Shown here one piece after another: positions 23,852-35,192 of a stretch of DNA of 64,000 nucleotides. The stretch is from Penicillium oxalicum (Eukaryota > Ascomycota > Eurotiomycetes > Eurotiales > Aspergillaceae): NCBI RefSeq assembly GCF_001723175.1, contig NC_064652.1, forward strand, positions 1,860,001 through 1,924,000, read 5' to 3'. The notes under the pieces were generated by a model. It ran no database searches and was not told where the DNA came from. It saw only the letters and a program-made list of their open reading frames with translations. Position 1 is the stretch's first letter; every line of letters starts with the position of its first letter. The position numbers were made by a program, and so were the translations under genes.

Positions 23852-25710
23852 ATGATCACCATCTCATCCAGCGAGATATTCGCATCCCAATCCAGGCTTC
23901 GACCCGATGATATTGAGAAAATTAACGGATCGCCGTCCCTTGGCAGTACCAGTCAACTGGAACTCACCAACAGCTCCTCCAACGATCCCATAAAAGAGGC
24001 TTTTGAGGCACCAACTCCCTCCACGAGGCGTCAACGATGGATGAACAGATTGAAAGGCGCAGAGCCTCGGGGCATCAAACCAATACCTCTGGAGGAAAGA
24101 GAGCCAGTTACCTCCTCGACCTTTTTACATATGATCTTGCTTTGGTTCAGCATGAGTTTGTCAATCAACAATATAATCGTGGGATCGATGGGGACTCTGG
24201 TGCTCGGCCTGAGGTTCAAAGATGCCGCTATCTGCGCAATATTGGGAAATCTAGTTGGGACGATGACGGTAGGATATATGAGCACCTGGGGCCCGCGAAG
24301 TGGAAATCGCACTTTGGTACGTTCTGTTTCTGGTCCCTTGAGCGGGGAGATCGAGCCGGAAGGAAAGCCTTGACCCAGCCTGTTGTCCGATCCATACTAA
24401 TGGTGGTGGTGGTGGGGGCGTGTTGAATAGATTGTGGCCCGATATTTTATGGGATACTACCCCAGCAAAGTCTGCATCGCCCTGAACATACTGACCAATA
24501 TCGGGTACAGTATGGTCAGCTGTGTGACGGGAGGGCAGATATTGTCCAGGATTTCAGGCGGACAGATCTCCGTCCTGGTTGGCATTGTGGTGGTGGCCGT
24601 GACCAGCTGGGCGATGGCCATGTTTGGAATGCGCATCTTCCAAATCTATGAACGGTTCGTGACTGGCCCGTCTCGCCCCGGATCTCATCCCGTCAGGAAT
24701 CCCACACTGATGTTCACATGCCCTGGTGGTTGTGTTTCTGTACCCCTTAGATTTGCATGGCTTCCCCAATTGATGGTCCTGTGCGTGATGCTTGGCTCTG
24801 CTGGGCCTCATTTCGACTTTTCGATCCACACCCCCGTCTCACAGGACCGACTCAATGCCAAGCGAGTGACCTTCTTCTCCCTCGGAGTGTCCGTGGCCCT
24901 AGCCTGGGCGCCGCTGGCTGCGGACTATTACGTCTTTCACCCACCACATATCAAGCGCTGGCAAACCTTCGCCGCGACCGTCCTGGGCAGCTCACAGGCC
25001 ATGATGATCACCCTGCTCATGGGGATTGGTCTGGGGTCTATGATGGCGAGCTCTCCGTTCTTCCTCGACAAGTATGGACGGACGCCCGGCGGCCTACTGA
25101 TGGCCGCCTATGATGCGCTCGGAGGATTCGGCAAGTTCTGTGCCGTGATCAACGTTCTGTCGCTCGTCGCCAACAACACGCCCGGGGCTTATTCGATGGG
25201 CATGAACCTACAGATGCTAGGAGGATTCTTTGGGCGAGTTCCGCAGCCCATCTTCACCACTCTGGCCACGGTGATCTACACAGCCTGTGCGATGGGAGGC
25301 CGAAACTCGTTGTACGAGGTCTTCAAGTCCTTTCTTCCACTGATTGGCTATTGGGTCATGATATGGCTAGTGATCGTCGTCCAAGAGGACCTTTGCTTTC
25401 GACGAAGCAATGAATATGACTGGTCCACATGGAATTCACCGCAGCAGCTCCCACTGGGCCTTGCGGCAGGCGCTTCCTTTCTGGTCGGATGGGCCGGTGC
25501 GGTCATTGGCATGGTTCGTACATTTGATGTTCTTCCGGAGACGGGGTTTCCAGCAGCTGACTTTTTTGGTGACAGAAACAAGCCTTTTATAGTGGTGTTC
25601 TGGCGCATGTCGCCTCGGGAGCCGATCTCGGTCTCTGGACCGGAGCTGCATTTACTGCCGTTGTGTTCCCACCCCTCCGAGCTCTGGAACGGAGGTATTT
25701 GGGACGCTGA
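23852..25710 (+). CDS. NCS1-family purine/cytosine permease (Fcy2-like)
   Basis: Four exons (23852-24316, 24431-24654, 24751-25513, 25576-25710) give a product of 528 residues. The last exon is in a different frame from its predecessor and encodes FYSGVLAHVASGADLGLWTG and a final ERRYLGR, matching the usual end of the fungal purine-cytosine permeases. An N-terminal cytoplasmic region of about 85 residues precedes some 12 hydrophobic segments. Typical blocks include GTMTVGYMSTWGPRSGNRT, ARYFMGYYPSK and NNTPGAYSMGMNLQ. Fcy2 relatives import cytosine, adenine, hypoxanthine and the drug 5-fluorocytosine by proton symport at the plasma membrane. The substrate of this one cannot be told from sequence, since several Fcy paralogues exist in these fungi. 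All introns are GT-AG with consistent phases; two donors are GTTCGT. Confidence 0.93.
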
Positions 25711-26566
25711 GGCGAGACGGGCTGAGACCACTCGCGTGCCACCTAACTTTCGGGCCGTGAGAGATGAATGTATGAGGTGACGTGCAGGAGGCCTCCTTGC
25801 TCCCCTCCAAGCTGTTGGATGTAGGCACATGACCGGTTCGTGTTACACAAGCAGCCGGAATACTGCGGCCCGCAATGGGATTGATTGCGGAGACTCCTTC
25901 CGCTGACATGGCAGTCGAGTGGTGAAGAGGCTGCGTGCATTTTGTACAGTATAACTGGTGATACATCTCCTAGTAGCTCGCAATACACTGGGCGAAGTTA
26001 GATGATATTATGGCACTCAATGTCCCCTGATCAAGGATGAAGTCGTCACATGGGAGATTACCCAGTAGATGAGTCGAGAGGGAGATTCATGGCAACAAAT
26101 GTCACTGTCCACGAGATCAATCTCCTCCACCAAGCCTCGTGTGCGCTCCCATGGATAGGATAGAGTATATCAGATGCCGTAATAATCAAGCTGCGACATA
26201 TATTCATGACCGACGCATTGCATGAAGCCCAACTTGACCAGCCGACGATCGAGTGGATCCCACAGTGGCTTGCATCCCGCCGGTGGGGACCCTGTCTAGA
26301 CAATGTGCGATACACACGGCTGGACAGCGGGACAGTCGCTCTGGCGCTAGGGGCTGAACTGAAATGAAGTGCTGAGCTCCAAGTCCGAAATAGAGAAAGT
26401 ATCGACACCACCACTGAAGTAACCGTCTGCTAGCTCGGCTCTTTCGCCTCGCTCGGTGCGACGTGCGGAGAGATCCAGGAGACCAACCTTTCTCCCCACC
26501 AACTGTTCAACTCCCCTTGTCTCTCCTGAATCCGGCCTCTTCCTCAACCTCACGCCAAAGGAAGCA
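25711..26566. other. Intergenic spacer
   Basis: This is the 3' flank of the permease and the promoter of the MpaB-like gene. Frames on both strands are short and without motifs. Confidence 0.5.
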
Positions 26567-28147
26567 ATGGACAAGAGCTCGTCTATCCTCTCCTTGGCTG
26601 CGCAGCATCCATTTGTAAAGGCCATCCTCGACGCCGCTCCGCGACAATGGCTCCCTTACGCCGTGGCTGTGGCAATCGGGTATCCCATGTTGACTCGTAG
26701 CTTGCGATATCGACGAGTAAAAGAGTTGCACCGAAAATACCCGTACAAAACACGAGATGATATGGCCAAAATGACCGACGACGATGCATTTGAGATCCAA
26801 AAGGTCGTCGCTCAACTCGAGTTTCCTACCATTTTCGTTAAGGCACTGCAATTTGCGTTGTTCCGGGTATGTCAAACGTATCACCACATTCCACCTATCC
26901 GTGCTGGAAGGGAACCTTTGAAGAGCTTGTGTCTACATCATTCATGGCCGTCCATCCGAAGAGCCGGCGAGTATGACTTTTTTTCTCTCTTGGCTTCGTG
27001 GCGGTGGCCGGCCCATCGTCGAATGATGAGGGGAATGCTCGTGAGAATGGTTCGCGCGGAGGAGAGAGATCCAATGCTAAACGATCGGGATCGCAGACAT
27101 ACGGAATTCCCACAATCTCCCATTTGCTGGTCCAAACCAGCCAGTTCACCAATCCTGCGACATCCCTCAAGCGTTATACCGACACCAGCACCCTCGTGTC
27201 TGAAATCGTGGGCAACTGTCCCACCTCCCAGCGAGCCTACACCTCGTTCGCCCGCACCCGTTTCCTCCACGCCGGGTATCGAGCCTCGGGCAGGATCCTC
27301 GACGACGACATGCTCTACACCCTTGCCCTCTTTGCTCTTGAGCCGATCAAATTCATTAACCGGTTCGAATGGCGCCAATTGACCGACCTGGAACGGTGCG
27401 CCATCGGCACCTTTTGGAAAAGTGCCGGGGACGCGCTGGATATCAGCTATGAGAAGTTGCCGTCTGGCGCCACAGGGTTCAGAGATGGAATCCAGTGGCT
27501 CGACGAGTTGGAGGCGTGGAGCGAAGCCTACGAAGCGGTGCACATGGTACCTGACATTAAGAATCGGGAGACAGCCGACCAAACAACGGCGATTCTGTTG
27601 TACGTATTGCCGAAGGTGTTCCATCCGATGGGATTGCAGGCAGTCTCGTTCATGATGGATGATCGATTGCGCAAGGCGATGCTGTATGTCGGGCCCAAAT
27701 CCCAGGAGTATTTACCCAAACTTCCATGACTGACAAAAGCCATGTAGCTATGATCCCCCGTCGCCTTACGTTTCCGCGGTCATGTCCAGCATCCTCTCCA
27801 TCCGCAAATGGGTCCTGCGGTATCTCTGTCTTCCTCGACCGTACGCCCTGCGCTACACCCCCTTCACCGAGGAGCCCGACGAGAATAATCGCTTCTTCCT
27901 CACACAGTGGGAAGCAGCCCCGTACTATGTCAAGCCGACACTCTGGAATCGCTGGGGTCCGACGGCCTTGTGGACCCGTCTCATGGGGCTACCCGTGCCC
28001 GGAGACGAGGGTGAAAAATACTACCCAAGAGGTTATCAGCTGGAGGATGTTGGTCCCAAATACTTTGAGGGGAAGGGACGGAAGTCGCTGGAGGTGATCA
28101 TGGAGGAGTACAAGGGGTATCGGACGGGAAAATGTCCGTTTCATTGA
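26567..28147 (+). CDS. MpaB-like DUF2236 oxygenase (rubber-oxygenase/latex-clearing fold)
   Basis: Three exons, 26567-26866, 27097-27683 and 27748-28147, encode 428 residues. A hydrophobic N-terminal segment around residues 25-42 (LPYAVAVAIGYPMLTRSL) is a likely membrane anchor. The DUF2236 catalytic domain follows, with TYGIPTISHLL, HAGYRASGRILDDDMLYTL and FEWRQLTDLERCAIG. DUF2236 includes the ER-bound oxygenase MpaB, which cleaves a farnesyl chain oxidatively in mycophenolic acid biosynthesis, and haem-dependent latex-clearing proteins. Most fungal members have no known substrate. No other biosynthetic gene is adjacent, so nothing in the context supports a mycophenolate-type role. The last intron uses GTATGT within the Met-Leu-Tyr segment. 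It is convergent with beta-tubulin, leaving about 490 bp between stops. Confidence 0.9.
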
Positions 28148-28634
28148 GGGGAAATGAGGACGGGCGAGAAAGATGATCCTTGACCGTGCACTCCAATAGT
28201 TTCACACCTCCATGATGACTTGATAGGAAATACGCTAGGTGCCACTTGATCTGCAAGTACGTAGACAAACAGACCACACTACTTTTGCTACTTCACAACC
28301 AACATGTGACGAGAATACCAGACCAGGGACCTATCGGTATCACTTCGATCCAGGCAAACTTAGACAACAAAGGTCATTTCGTCAATTGCTTTTTCCAATA
28401 TGTAACTCGCAGCCCGGCAGGTCGGGTTAACCGCCGAAATCCGACAGGCACGAAGGGGAAGGGGAAAAAATAGTGACAGAATAAAAGGTGGGTTACATTA
28501 GGCGCTCAAACAAGATACTGGGGGCGGGAAAAGTCAGACCCGTTCAAAGTCAAGCCCCGTACACATAGAGAATGTAGGTTGATCCAAGGGTATTACTGCA
28601 CGCAAGTCTTCCAACCAATTGGTTATAGACAAGT
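28148..28634. other. Convergent spacer
   Basis: This is shared 3' flank of the MpaB-like gene and beta-tubulin. No gene or RNA is seen. Confidence 0.5.
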
Positions 28635-30605
28635 TTACATCTCCTCTTCGTGAACGTCCTCGGCGGGGCTGGTGAGAAGGGAAACGTCATGGTTAGCATC
28701 AATTGCAAATAAACAGAAGAAAACAAACTTCATAGATGGAGTGGACACTTACTATTCCTCCTCGCCCTCGGAGATAGAGGCCTCCTGGTACTGCTGGTAC
28801 TCGGAGACAAGGTCGTTCATGTTGCTCTCAGCCTCAGTGAACTCCATCTCGTCCATACCCTCACCAGTGTACCAATGCAAGAAAGCCTTGCGACGGAACA
28901 TGGCAGTGAACTGGTCGCCGATGCGCTTGAAGAGCTCCTGGATGGAGGTGGAGTTACCGACGAAGGTGGAGGACATGCGGAGACCGCGGGGGGGAACGGA
29001 GCACAGCGCGGTCTGGACGTTGTTGGGAATCCACTCAACGAAGTAGCTGCTGTTCTTGTTCTGGATGTTGCGCATCTGGTCCTCGACCTCCTTCATGGAG
29101 ACCTGACCGCGGAACAGAGCGGAGCAAGTGAGGTAGCGGCCGTTGCGGAAGTCGGAAGCAGCCATCATGTTCTTGGGGTCGAACATCTGCTGGGTCAACT
29201 CGGGCACGCTGACCTGGCGGTACTGGTAGGCACCGCGGCTGGTCAGGGGAGCGAAGCCGACCATGAAGAAGTGCAGACGAGGGAAGGGAACCATGTTGAC
29301 AGCCAGCTTGCGGAGATCGGAGTTGAGCTGACCGGGGAAACGGAGGGAGGTGGTGACACCGGACATGACAGCAGAGACCAGGTGGTTCAGGTCACCGTAG
29401 GAGGGGGAGCTCAGCTTGAGAGTGCGCATGCAAATGTCGTAGAGAGCCTATACGGAGAGGGAACGAATCCCTTGTTAGTTATTCGGTCTCGACGTCTAAC
29501 AGTCTCTAGCCATTCAAAGGCCATACATACCTCGTTATCGATACAGAAGGTCGCGTCGGAGTGTTCAACAAGCTGGTGGACGGACAGAGTCGCGTTGTAA
29601 GGCTCGACAACGGTGTCGGAAACCTTGGGGGAGGGAACAACGGAGAAAGTGGCCATCATGCGGTCGGGGAATTCCTCACGAATCTTGGAGATCAGGAGTG
29701 TTCCCATACCGGCACCGGTACCACCACCCAGAGAGTGGGTGATCTGGAAACCTTGGAGGCAGTCGCAAGCCTCAGCCTCGCGGCGGACAACATCGATGAC
29801 CTGGTCGACGAGCTCGGCACCCTCGGTGTAGTGACCCTTGGCCCAGTTGTTACCAGCACCAGACTGGCCAAAGACGAAGTTGTCGGGGCGGAAGAGCTTG
29901 CCAAAGGGACCGGCACGGACAGCGTCCATGGTACCGGGCTCCAGGTCGACGAGAACGGCACGGGGAACATACTTGTCACCGCTAGCCTGGAAAATCGAAC
30001 GTTTCAATGATCAGGTTTGGGAGATTTCTTTGATTGGGAAGACGTTTTTCACGACTTACGTGGGTGAAGTAGACGTTCATGCGCTCCAGCTGGAGGTCGG
30101 AGGAACCATTGTAGCTAAACCGAAAAATATCAGACCGCCATTCTCTGTCGTCAGGATCCCATCGTGGGGGGGGGCAAGCTGTTGACTTACTGGCCATCGC
30201 CGTCAAGGCCGTGCTCACCAGCAATGGTTTGCCTGAATATCGAGTCAGTTTGGTTCTCATATTAGATCGAATCACGACACAAGGAATTGTCGTGTTGTGC
30301 TCGGGATATCCCAGGGAGGCGTGGCACGTACCAGAAAGCGGCACCAATTTGGTTACCCTACACCCCGGAATTCCGTTCAGTCAAAACCATCATATTCCAA
30401 CATCTGACCTATTCTCCACGTGGTTTTTGAATGTGACTTACACACTGGCCAGTCTGAAGGTGAACCTGTAAAGATAGTCGAAAAGAGAAGATTAGCACAA
30501 GCTGAACTAGTGGGGGGTTTGGTAACGGCCGTAATCTTTAGGGGTAAAGTCCTAAACGTCGGTAACACGCGTCGAATCGGGGTAGAAACGTACAATCTCA
30601 CGCAT
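28635..30605 (-). CDS. benA: Beta-tubulin, benA-type, with Ala at codon 198
   Basis: Eight exons give 447 residues. The first two are tiny: 30594-30605 (MREI) and 30442-30465 (VHLQTGQC). The last is 28635-28668. The product has the GTPase-fold signatures [10 protein letters not shown] and [15 protein letters not shown], and MREI, the N-terminal mRNA-autoregulation motif. Beta-tubulin pairs with alpha-tubulin in microtubules and is the target of benzimidazole fungicides. The intron-rich 5' end matches the benA type rather than intron-poor paralogues such as tubC (from memory). Residue 198, in [10 protein letters not shown], is Ala (codon GCG, 29552-29554) where sensitive fungi have Glu; Phe167 and Phe200 are the sensitive type. 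The last intron splits codon 437, and its retention would put a TAG at the junction. The C-terminal tail, [11 protein letters not shown], is short and acidic. Confidence 0.97.
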
Positions 30606-31253
30606 TATGGATGGGAATTGGTGAAATTTGAGGAAGAAATGGGTGTTGAATGAGAGGTCGAGAAAGGTGGATAACCAAAAGCCCAGGAGGAGGAGGAGAG
30701 GAGAGGAAAAGGTCGGTGTGTGGGCGTGGAGATCAACAACAAACCACCTCAGGCCAAAAGGACCGTTCAGGGGAGGGGAGACAGCCCAATGGGGATTAGC
30801 GTAGCTGGGGACATTTGACCCATTTAGTTGGGAAATCAGGTGATCTCAGACCGCGCGCCGCGGCCACGAACCACTGTTTGGGCTGTTTGCTTTGTTTGAC
30901 GGCCTGTGGGTCCATGCCAATCACATTCATTCGAATCTCTAATTAACCCATCAACTAGCGCAACGACCTGCGCAAGCATGCTGAGTGAGTGTGTCTTGGC
31001 CAAGCCATGGACCCGGCCATGCACCACTATTCAGTACGTGTAGTAGGCTTCTAATTGCTAATACTGCTGGAACTTGGAGGCATACAAGCAGGGAAGGCAG
31101 TTGGCAGATTTCTTAGCTGTCCGCTATGGGGCTGTAGCGACGTAAATCGACTGTCCAGAGTTGCATAAATTCTTGATGCTGGTATCTCACTTATCCCGGC
31201 TCGCACTAGACGGATGCATCACTGCTCACTGTGCCCAATCCTGCGGCATTTTC
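30606..31253. promoter_or_regulatory. Beta-tubulin upstream region
   Basis: This interval lies between the beta-tubulin start and the CUS2-like stop, both on the minus strand. It must contain the tubulin promoter and leader; plus-strand CT-rich or GA-rich tracts occur near 30686-30712. No specific element can be assigned. Confidence 0.5.
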
Positions 31254-32795
31254 TTATTTATCGTTTTCTAACCAATCTCCAAACTCTTTGAGCCGCTCGT
31301 TCTCTTCGTCATCCTCGGCGTCGATACCTCGCTCGACCATGTCCTCGAGAGCGGCTTTTCGCTCATTCATCTTCTTAAACTTCTCGCCCGTGGTATTCAC
31401 ATAAGCTTCAATGCGATCACCGCCAAAGAATCGACCATTCAAGCGCTGAAGGCAAGATCAGGTCAGCATGAGTAAGTGGAAAATGAGAAGGAAGTAACGC
31501 ACGGCAACGCATTCTCGAGCATCCTCGGCTTGCGCGAATTTGACAGTGACAACTCCTTCGGGCTCCTGGTCGTACAGGACAACATTCGTGACTTCCCCAA
31601 TCTTGGCGCATTCGGTCCGAACGTCTTCTTTGATATCCAGAATCGCTTCAACATCATCCTTCATCAAGCCAGTCAGAATCTTTCGACACGTTCCCCTTCG
31701 CATTCAAGTGGTCTTTTCCAATGTCCACTCACTTTCAATTCCTCTAGCGTGAACAGATGTTTTAACACCACAGTCCTATCTTGATTGGTGACGGCACGAA
31801 CTTTTTGGCTGGGGTCATCGTCATCCCAATCGGTCAACAAACTAGAGATTTCTGCACGTTAGTCCCGGTCAACAAGTTCCATGCCCGGAGTGGTGATTCC
31901 CACCTATTTAATTCATTGGTTCGCTCCTGAATCTTGCGCCGGTCGCGACCGCTCGGCTTGTCTGGCTTGTCGACTTGGCTTTTGAAGGATAACTCGGCCG
32001 CCTGAACTCGCATGGAGTCCGCGCCTCCTGAAAGAGGAGTCGGCCCGCGCAGTGATGTCTCATCAGCCATTTGAATGGCCAGAGCGACAGATTCTGGCCG
32101 GAAGTAGACCACCAGGGCCTCGCCTTTGAACTTCCCATTCTCGTCGTAATACATTTTGACCCGCGGAGCCCCGCTGTCAATCTCTCGTGCGATGACTCCC
32201 CAACGAGAAAAGCTTTCTTCAATCTCGTCCCGTTCGGCATCGAGTGGAAGACCGGTGACCCAGACGGCATGGTTCACTCGGGGCTTTTTCGCTTTGCCTT
32301 CTCTATTCTGTACCTCCACTTAGCTATCCCAATCATTGGATGACGCAGCTGCCTGGTATGGTCTCTTCCGGGAGGGTAGGATGGTAGCCTACCTGGCCGT
32401 CTGGTAGCTTTCGCTTCTTATCGCGCGGGTGAACGTTCTCCCCGTCATCAACTCCCTCGACCTTGTAGGCCTCCTGCTGTTGTCTGAGGAGTTCTTCATC
32501 GATCTAGAGTATTGCGACAAGGTCAGAACACGGCTATCAAGCAAAGCTGGCATCCCTGCCCACGCCTGGGGGGATTGGGCCGCGCCAAAGAAAATTTGCA
32601 GGAAACAAGACAGACCTTCTGCACCCAGCGTTTAATACCAGTATCATATTCGTATTCCTGGCCATCCTCCGTTTCCAGAATGAACTTGTCGTCGATTTTT
32701 GAAAAGGAAATCCGGGGATCGCTATCAAAATCCGCTGGGTCCTGGGGGAACGCGGGCGCGTTCCCGGCGTCCTTGTCAAGGCCTGTCGAAGCCAT
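31254..32795 (-). CDS. CUS2: U2 snRNP-associated splicing factor, CUS2/TAT-SF1 family
   Basis: The gene starts at 32795 and has six coding exons. The N-terminal part has an acidic WW-like stretch (EYEYDTGIKRWVQK). RRM1 includes NHAVWVTGLP and EALVVYF. The C-terminal RRM has the UHM signature: GRFFGG in place of an RNP1 face, after VVLYDQEPEGVVTVKF. The extreme C-terminus is acidic (EDDEENERLKEFGDWLE). Cus2/TAT-SF1 binds the ULM of the SF3b subunit Hsh155/SF3B1 through this UHM and helps U2 snRNA adopt its functional form before Prp5 acts. Introns were placed by frame. For one, the acceptor must be the AG in CTCTAG that precedes TTTGTTGACC on the coding strand, because other AGs bring in a stop. 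Another acceptor has two in-frame choices. Confidence 0.92.
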
Positions 32796-33422
32796 TTCCG
32801 GAGAAAGGGTTGGTCGTTGTCGGAGCCGAGGTGTAGGATTTTCAAGGAGGTTGCGCTGGATGTGTGGTCGCGAAGCGACTATTGGGAAGCGAATGGCATT
32901 GGACGTCTGAGGAAAGTGTGGACTTCGCATGAGCTGGAGCCTGAGCCTTCAGTCGCGCGGCCTCCGGGGGCGGGAAGCTTTTCGAACGAGGTTGTCCCCC
33001 AGCTCGGCCGCGGGCCGATTGGACTGCATACGTCACGGTTTGGTATCTGATCGTGAGGAACTGGCCACGGCCTACATTGGTTCACAGGCTGTGAGTTGAA
33101 ATAATTGCTGGGTTCGAAAAATACTTAAAGAAGCAAAAGAATTGTATATTTGAATGCAAACAGAGACATATCTCTGTATTGCGAGAATGATTTCGAAGTG
33201 CTTTCGCGATTATTTACAAAAAAAAAAAGTCAAATGAATTGGCAGGGTATCTGGTAAAGGTTTCAAAAGAAGAACAAAAAGACGGCGTCAGAGATGGCTC
33301 TGCCGGAGGAAGGAACCAGAATCTGGAATTGATGGGATGTGCCATCGGACTCGAGACATGAATATATGACAAAAGAAATTGGTTATTAAATGCTAAGGGG
33401 GTGTGGTCATAGAGGAGGCTCT
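32796..33422. other. Intergenic spacer
   Basis: This holds the promoter of the CUS2-like gene and the 3' flank of the ammonium transporter, with a poly-A run on the plus strand near 33218-33229. No gene is seen. Confidence 0.5.
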
Positions 33423-35192
33423 TCAAGCCTTGGTGTCAATGGTCGTGCCGTGCTCTCCAGTGGGAGTCATAGTACGCTTGGAACCAGCATCGCTGCCCTC
33501 AACTCCATTAATGATATCGCGAGTCACCTCAACATAATCATACTAAAGAAGAGAAAATCAGTCAGTTACGTGTCCTTTGATAGTGAACCGGTATGATGCT
33601 GGACTTACGGCGAACTCGCCAATCTCGGCGTCATCAATGCCCATAATCTCATCCTCCTCAGGGGCACGTAGGCTCAAGCCCGGAATGAGGTTCATGATGA
33701 ATAGAATGATACAAGTGCCGACAAAGGAGTAGGCGAATCCAGTGACCGAGTCAGCAAGCTGGTAGCCCAGTTGAATCCAGTTGTGGTTGATCCAGCCACC
33801 CGGAATCGTAGTGGCACCATCCAAGTGCGCAATGTAATCGCTGAAAGCAGTGTGAGTACTTGAGACTTGAAGATTATCCCTTGAGCGAATTCGGTGTAAA
33901 CTTACGCGGCAAAGAGACCAGTCAAAAGGTTACCAACAAGACCGCCAATCCCGTGGACGGCAAAGATATCCAAGGCATCGTCAACCTGAAGCAGGAACTT
34001 CAACTTGGTGGCATAGTTGCAGGCAATGGCACCGACAACGCCGAAGACAAATGCAGCCCAAGGAGTGACGTAGCCTGAGCCTGGCGTGATAGCGACAAGA
34101 CCAGCAATGACGCCGGAGCAGAATCCGACAGTAGACCACTTGCGCTCCAGGCGGTAATCAAGCAGGCACCAGGTGACACCACCAACAGAGGCGGCCAGGT
34201 TGGTCACCACAGCAGCCATGACAGCACGTAAGTTTGCTGACAGGGCGGAGCCAGCGTTGAAGCCAAACCAGCCAACCCAAAGGAAGACAGTACCAATCAC
34301 GACGTGAGTCACATTGTGAGGGCGGTAGTTGAGCTCGTGAGTGCCATGACCACGACGCTTACCCAGCATCAAGGAGTAGGCGAGAGCAGCAGAGCCAGAA
34401 GCGATATGGACAGGGGTACCGCCAGCAAAGTCGAGACCACCCAGCTTGAAGACCCAACCAGAAGAGTTCCAGGTCCAGCAGGCAATTGGGTCGTAGATAA
34501 CGGTGGACCAGACGAACATGAAGATAATACAGGGCAGCATGCGGCCACGCTCCGCTACGGCACCGACGGCAAGAGCGACACTAGAGTATTCACAGTCAGC
34601 AGGTTCACTATTGGCACAGCACACAAGACTGGGGCTTTGACGGGGTGAAGCTCACGTAATTGCAGCAAACATGCCCTGGAAGATGGCGAATAGAAGATCT
34701 GGCACCTTGGTACCGCCGACGGAGGGTGCCGCCAACACATCCTTCATGCCAAAGTTCGCCAGATCACCAATGAAACTTCCAGCTGTGTGGGAGAAGGCCA
34801 AAGAGTATCCCCAGAAAAACCACTGGAATGAGATCACACCAACTGACATTATAGACAGCCATATCAGAGACAAGGCCGACTTGCGGCGCGCGAGACCGGA
34901 ATAGAAGAAGCTAGAGAATGAAGGGGACATGGGTCAGTCTCTTCGCTTACTGACATCCACAAAAAGAGACATAATTGCTCACCCTACACCGGGAATCATC
35001 AACAAGACCAAGGCAGATGAGGTCACAACCCACGCAATGTCACCCGCCTACACGATCCTCGTCAGCTTTCCTTTCGTACCAAGTTGTCTCGAGAATCAGA
35101 GGCCTTACATTGTAATAAATGTTCAAATCCTCTGTCAACGAGTCTCCCCCCGTGCTGATGGTGCCATTGTAAGGCACTGGATACGCCGACAT
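33423..35192 (-). CDS. Ammonium transporter, Mep2/MeaA type (Amt/Mep/Rh family)
   Basis: Six coding exons are inferred, beginning with 35109-35192. The last, at 33423-33541, encodes the cytoplasmic tail ending TTIDTKA. The product has eleven hydrophobic segments. Conserved Amt residues are visible: the Asp in YDPIACWTW, the first pore histidine in GGTPVHIASGSAAL, and the second in FAVHGIGG. The His-His pair groups it with Mep2-like transporters and sensors, whereas Mep1/Mep3-like proteins have Glu at the first site. These proteins import ammonium across the plasma membrane, and Mep2 also signals nitrogen status for filamentous growth. Several GATA-factor sites lie in the upstream interval, consistent with AreA control, although such motifs are common by chance. 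Splice phases agree throughout. Confidence 0.95.

Noticed and set aside
28672..29046. Long frames on the plus strand opposite beta-tubulin
   Set aside because: High codon bias in the tubulin gene leaves the opposite strand open; the tubulin reading explains the sequence fully.
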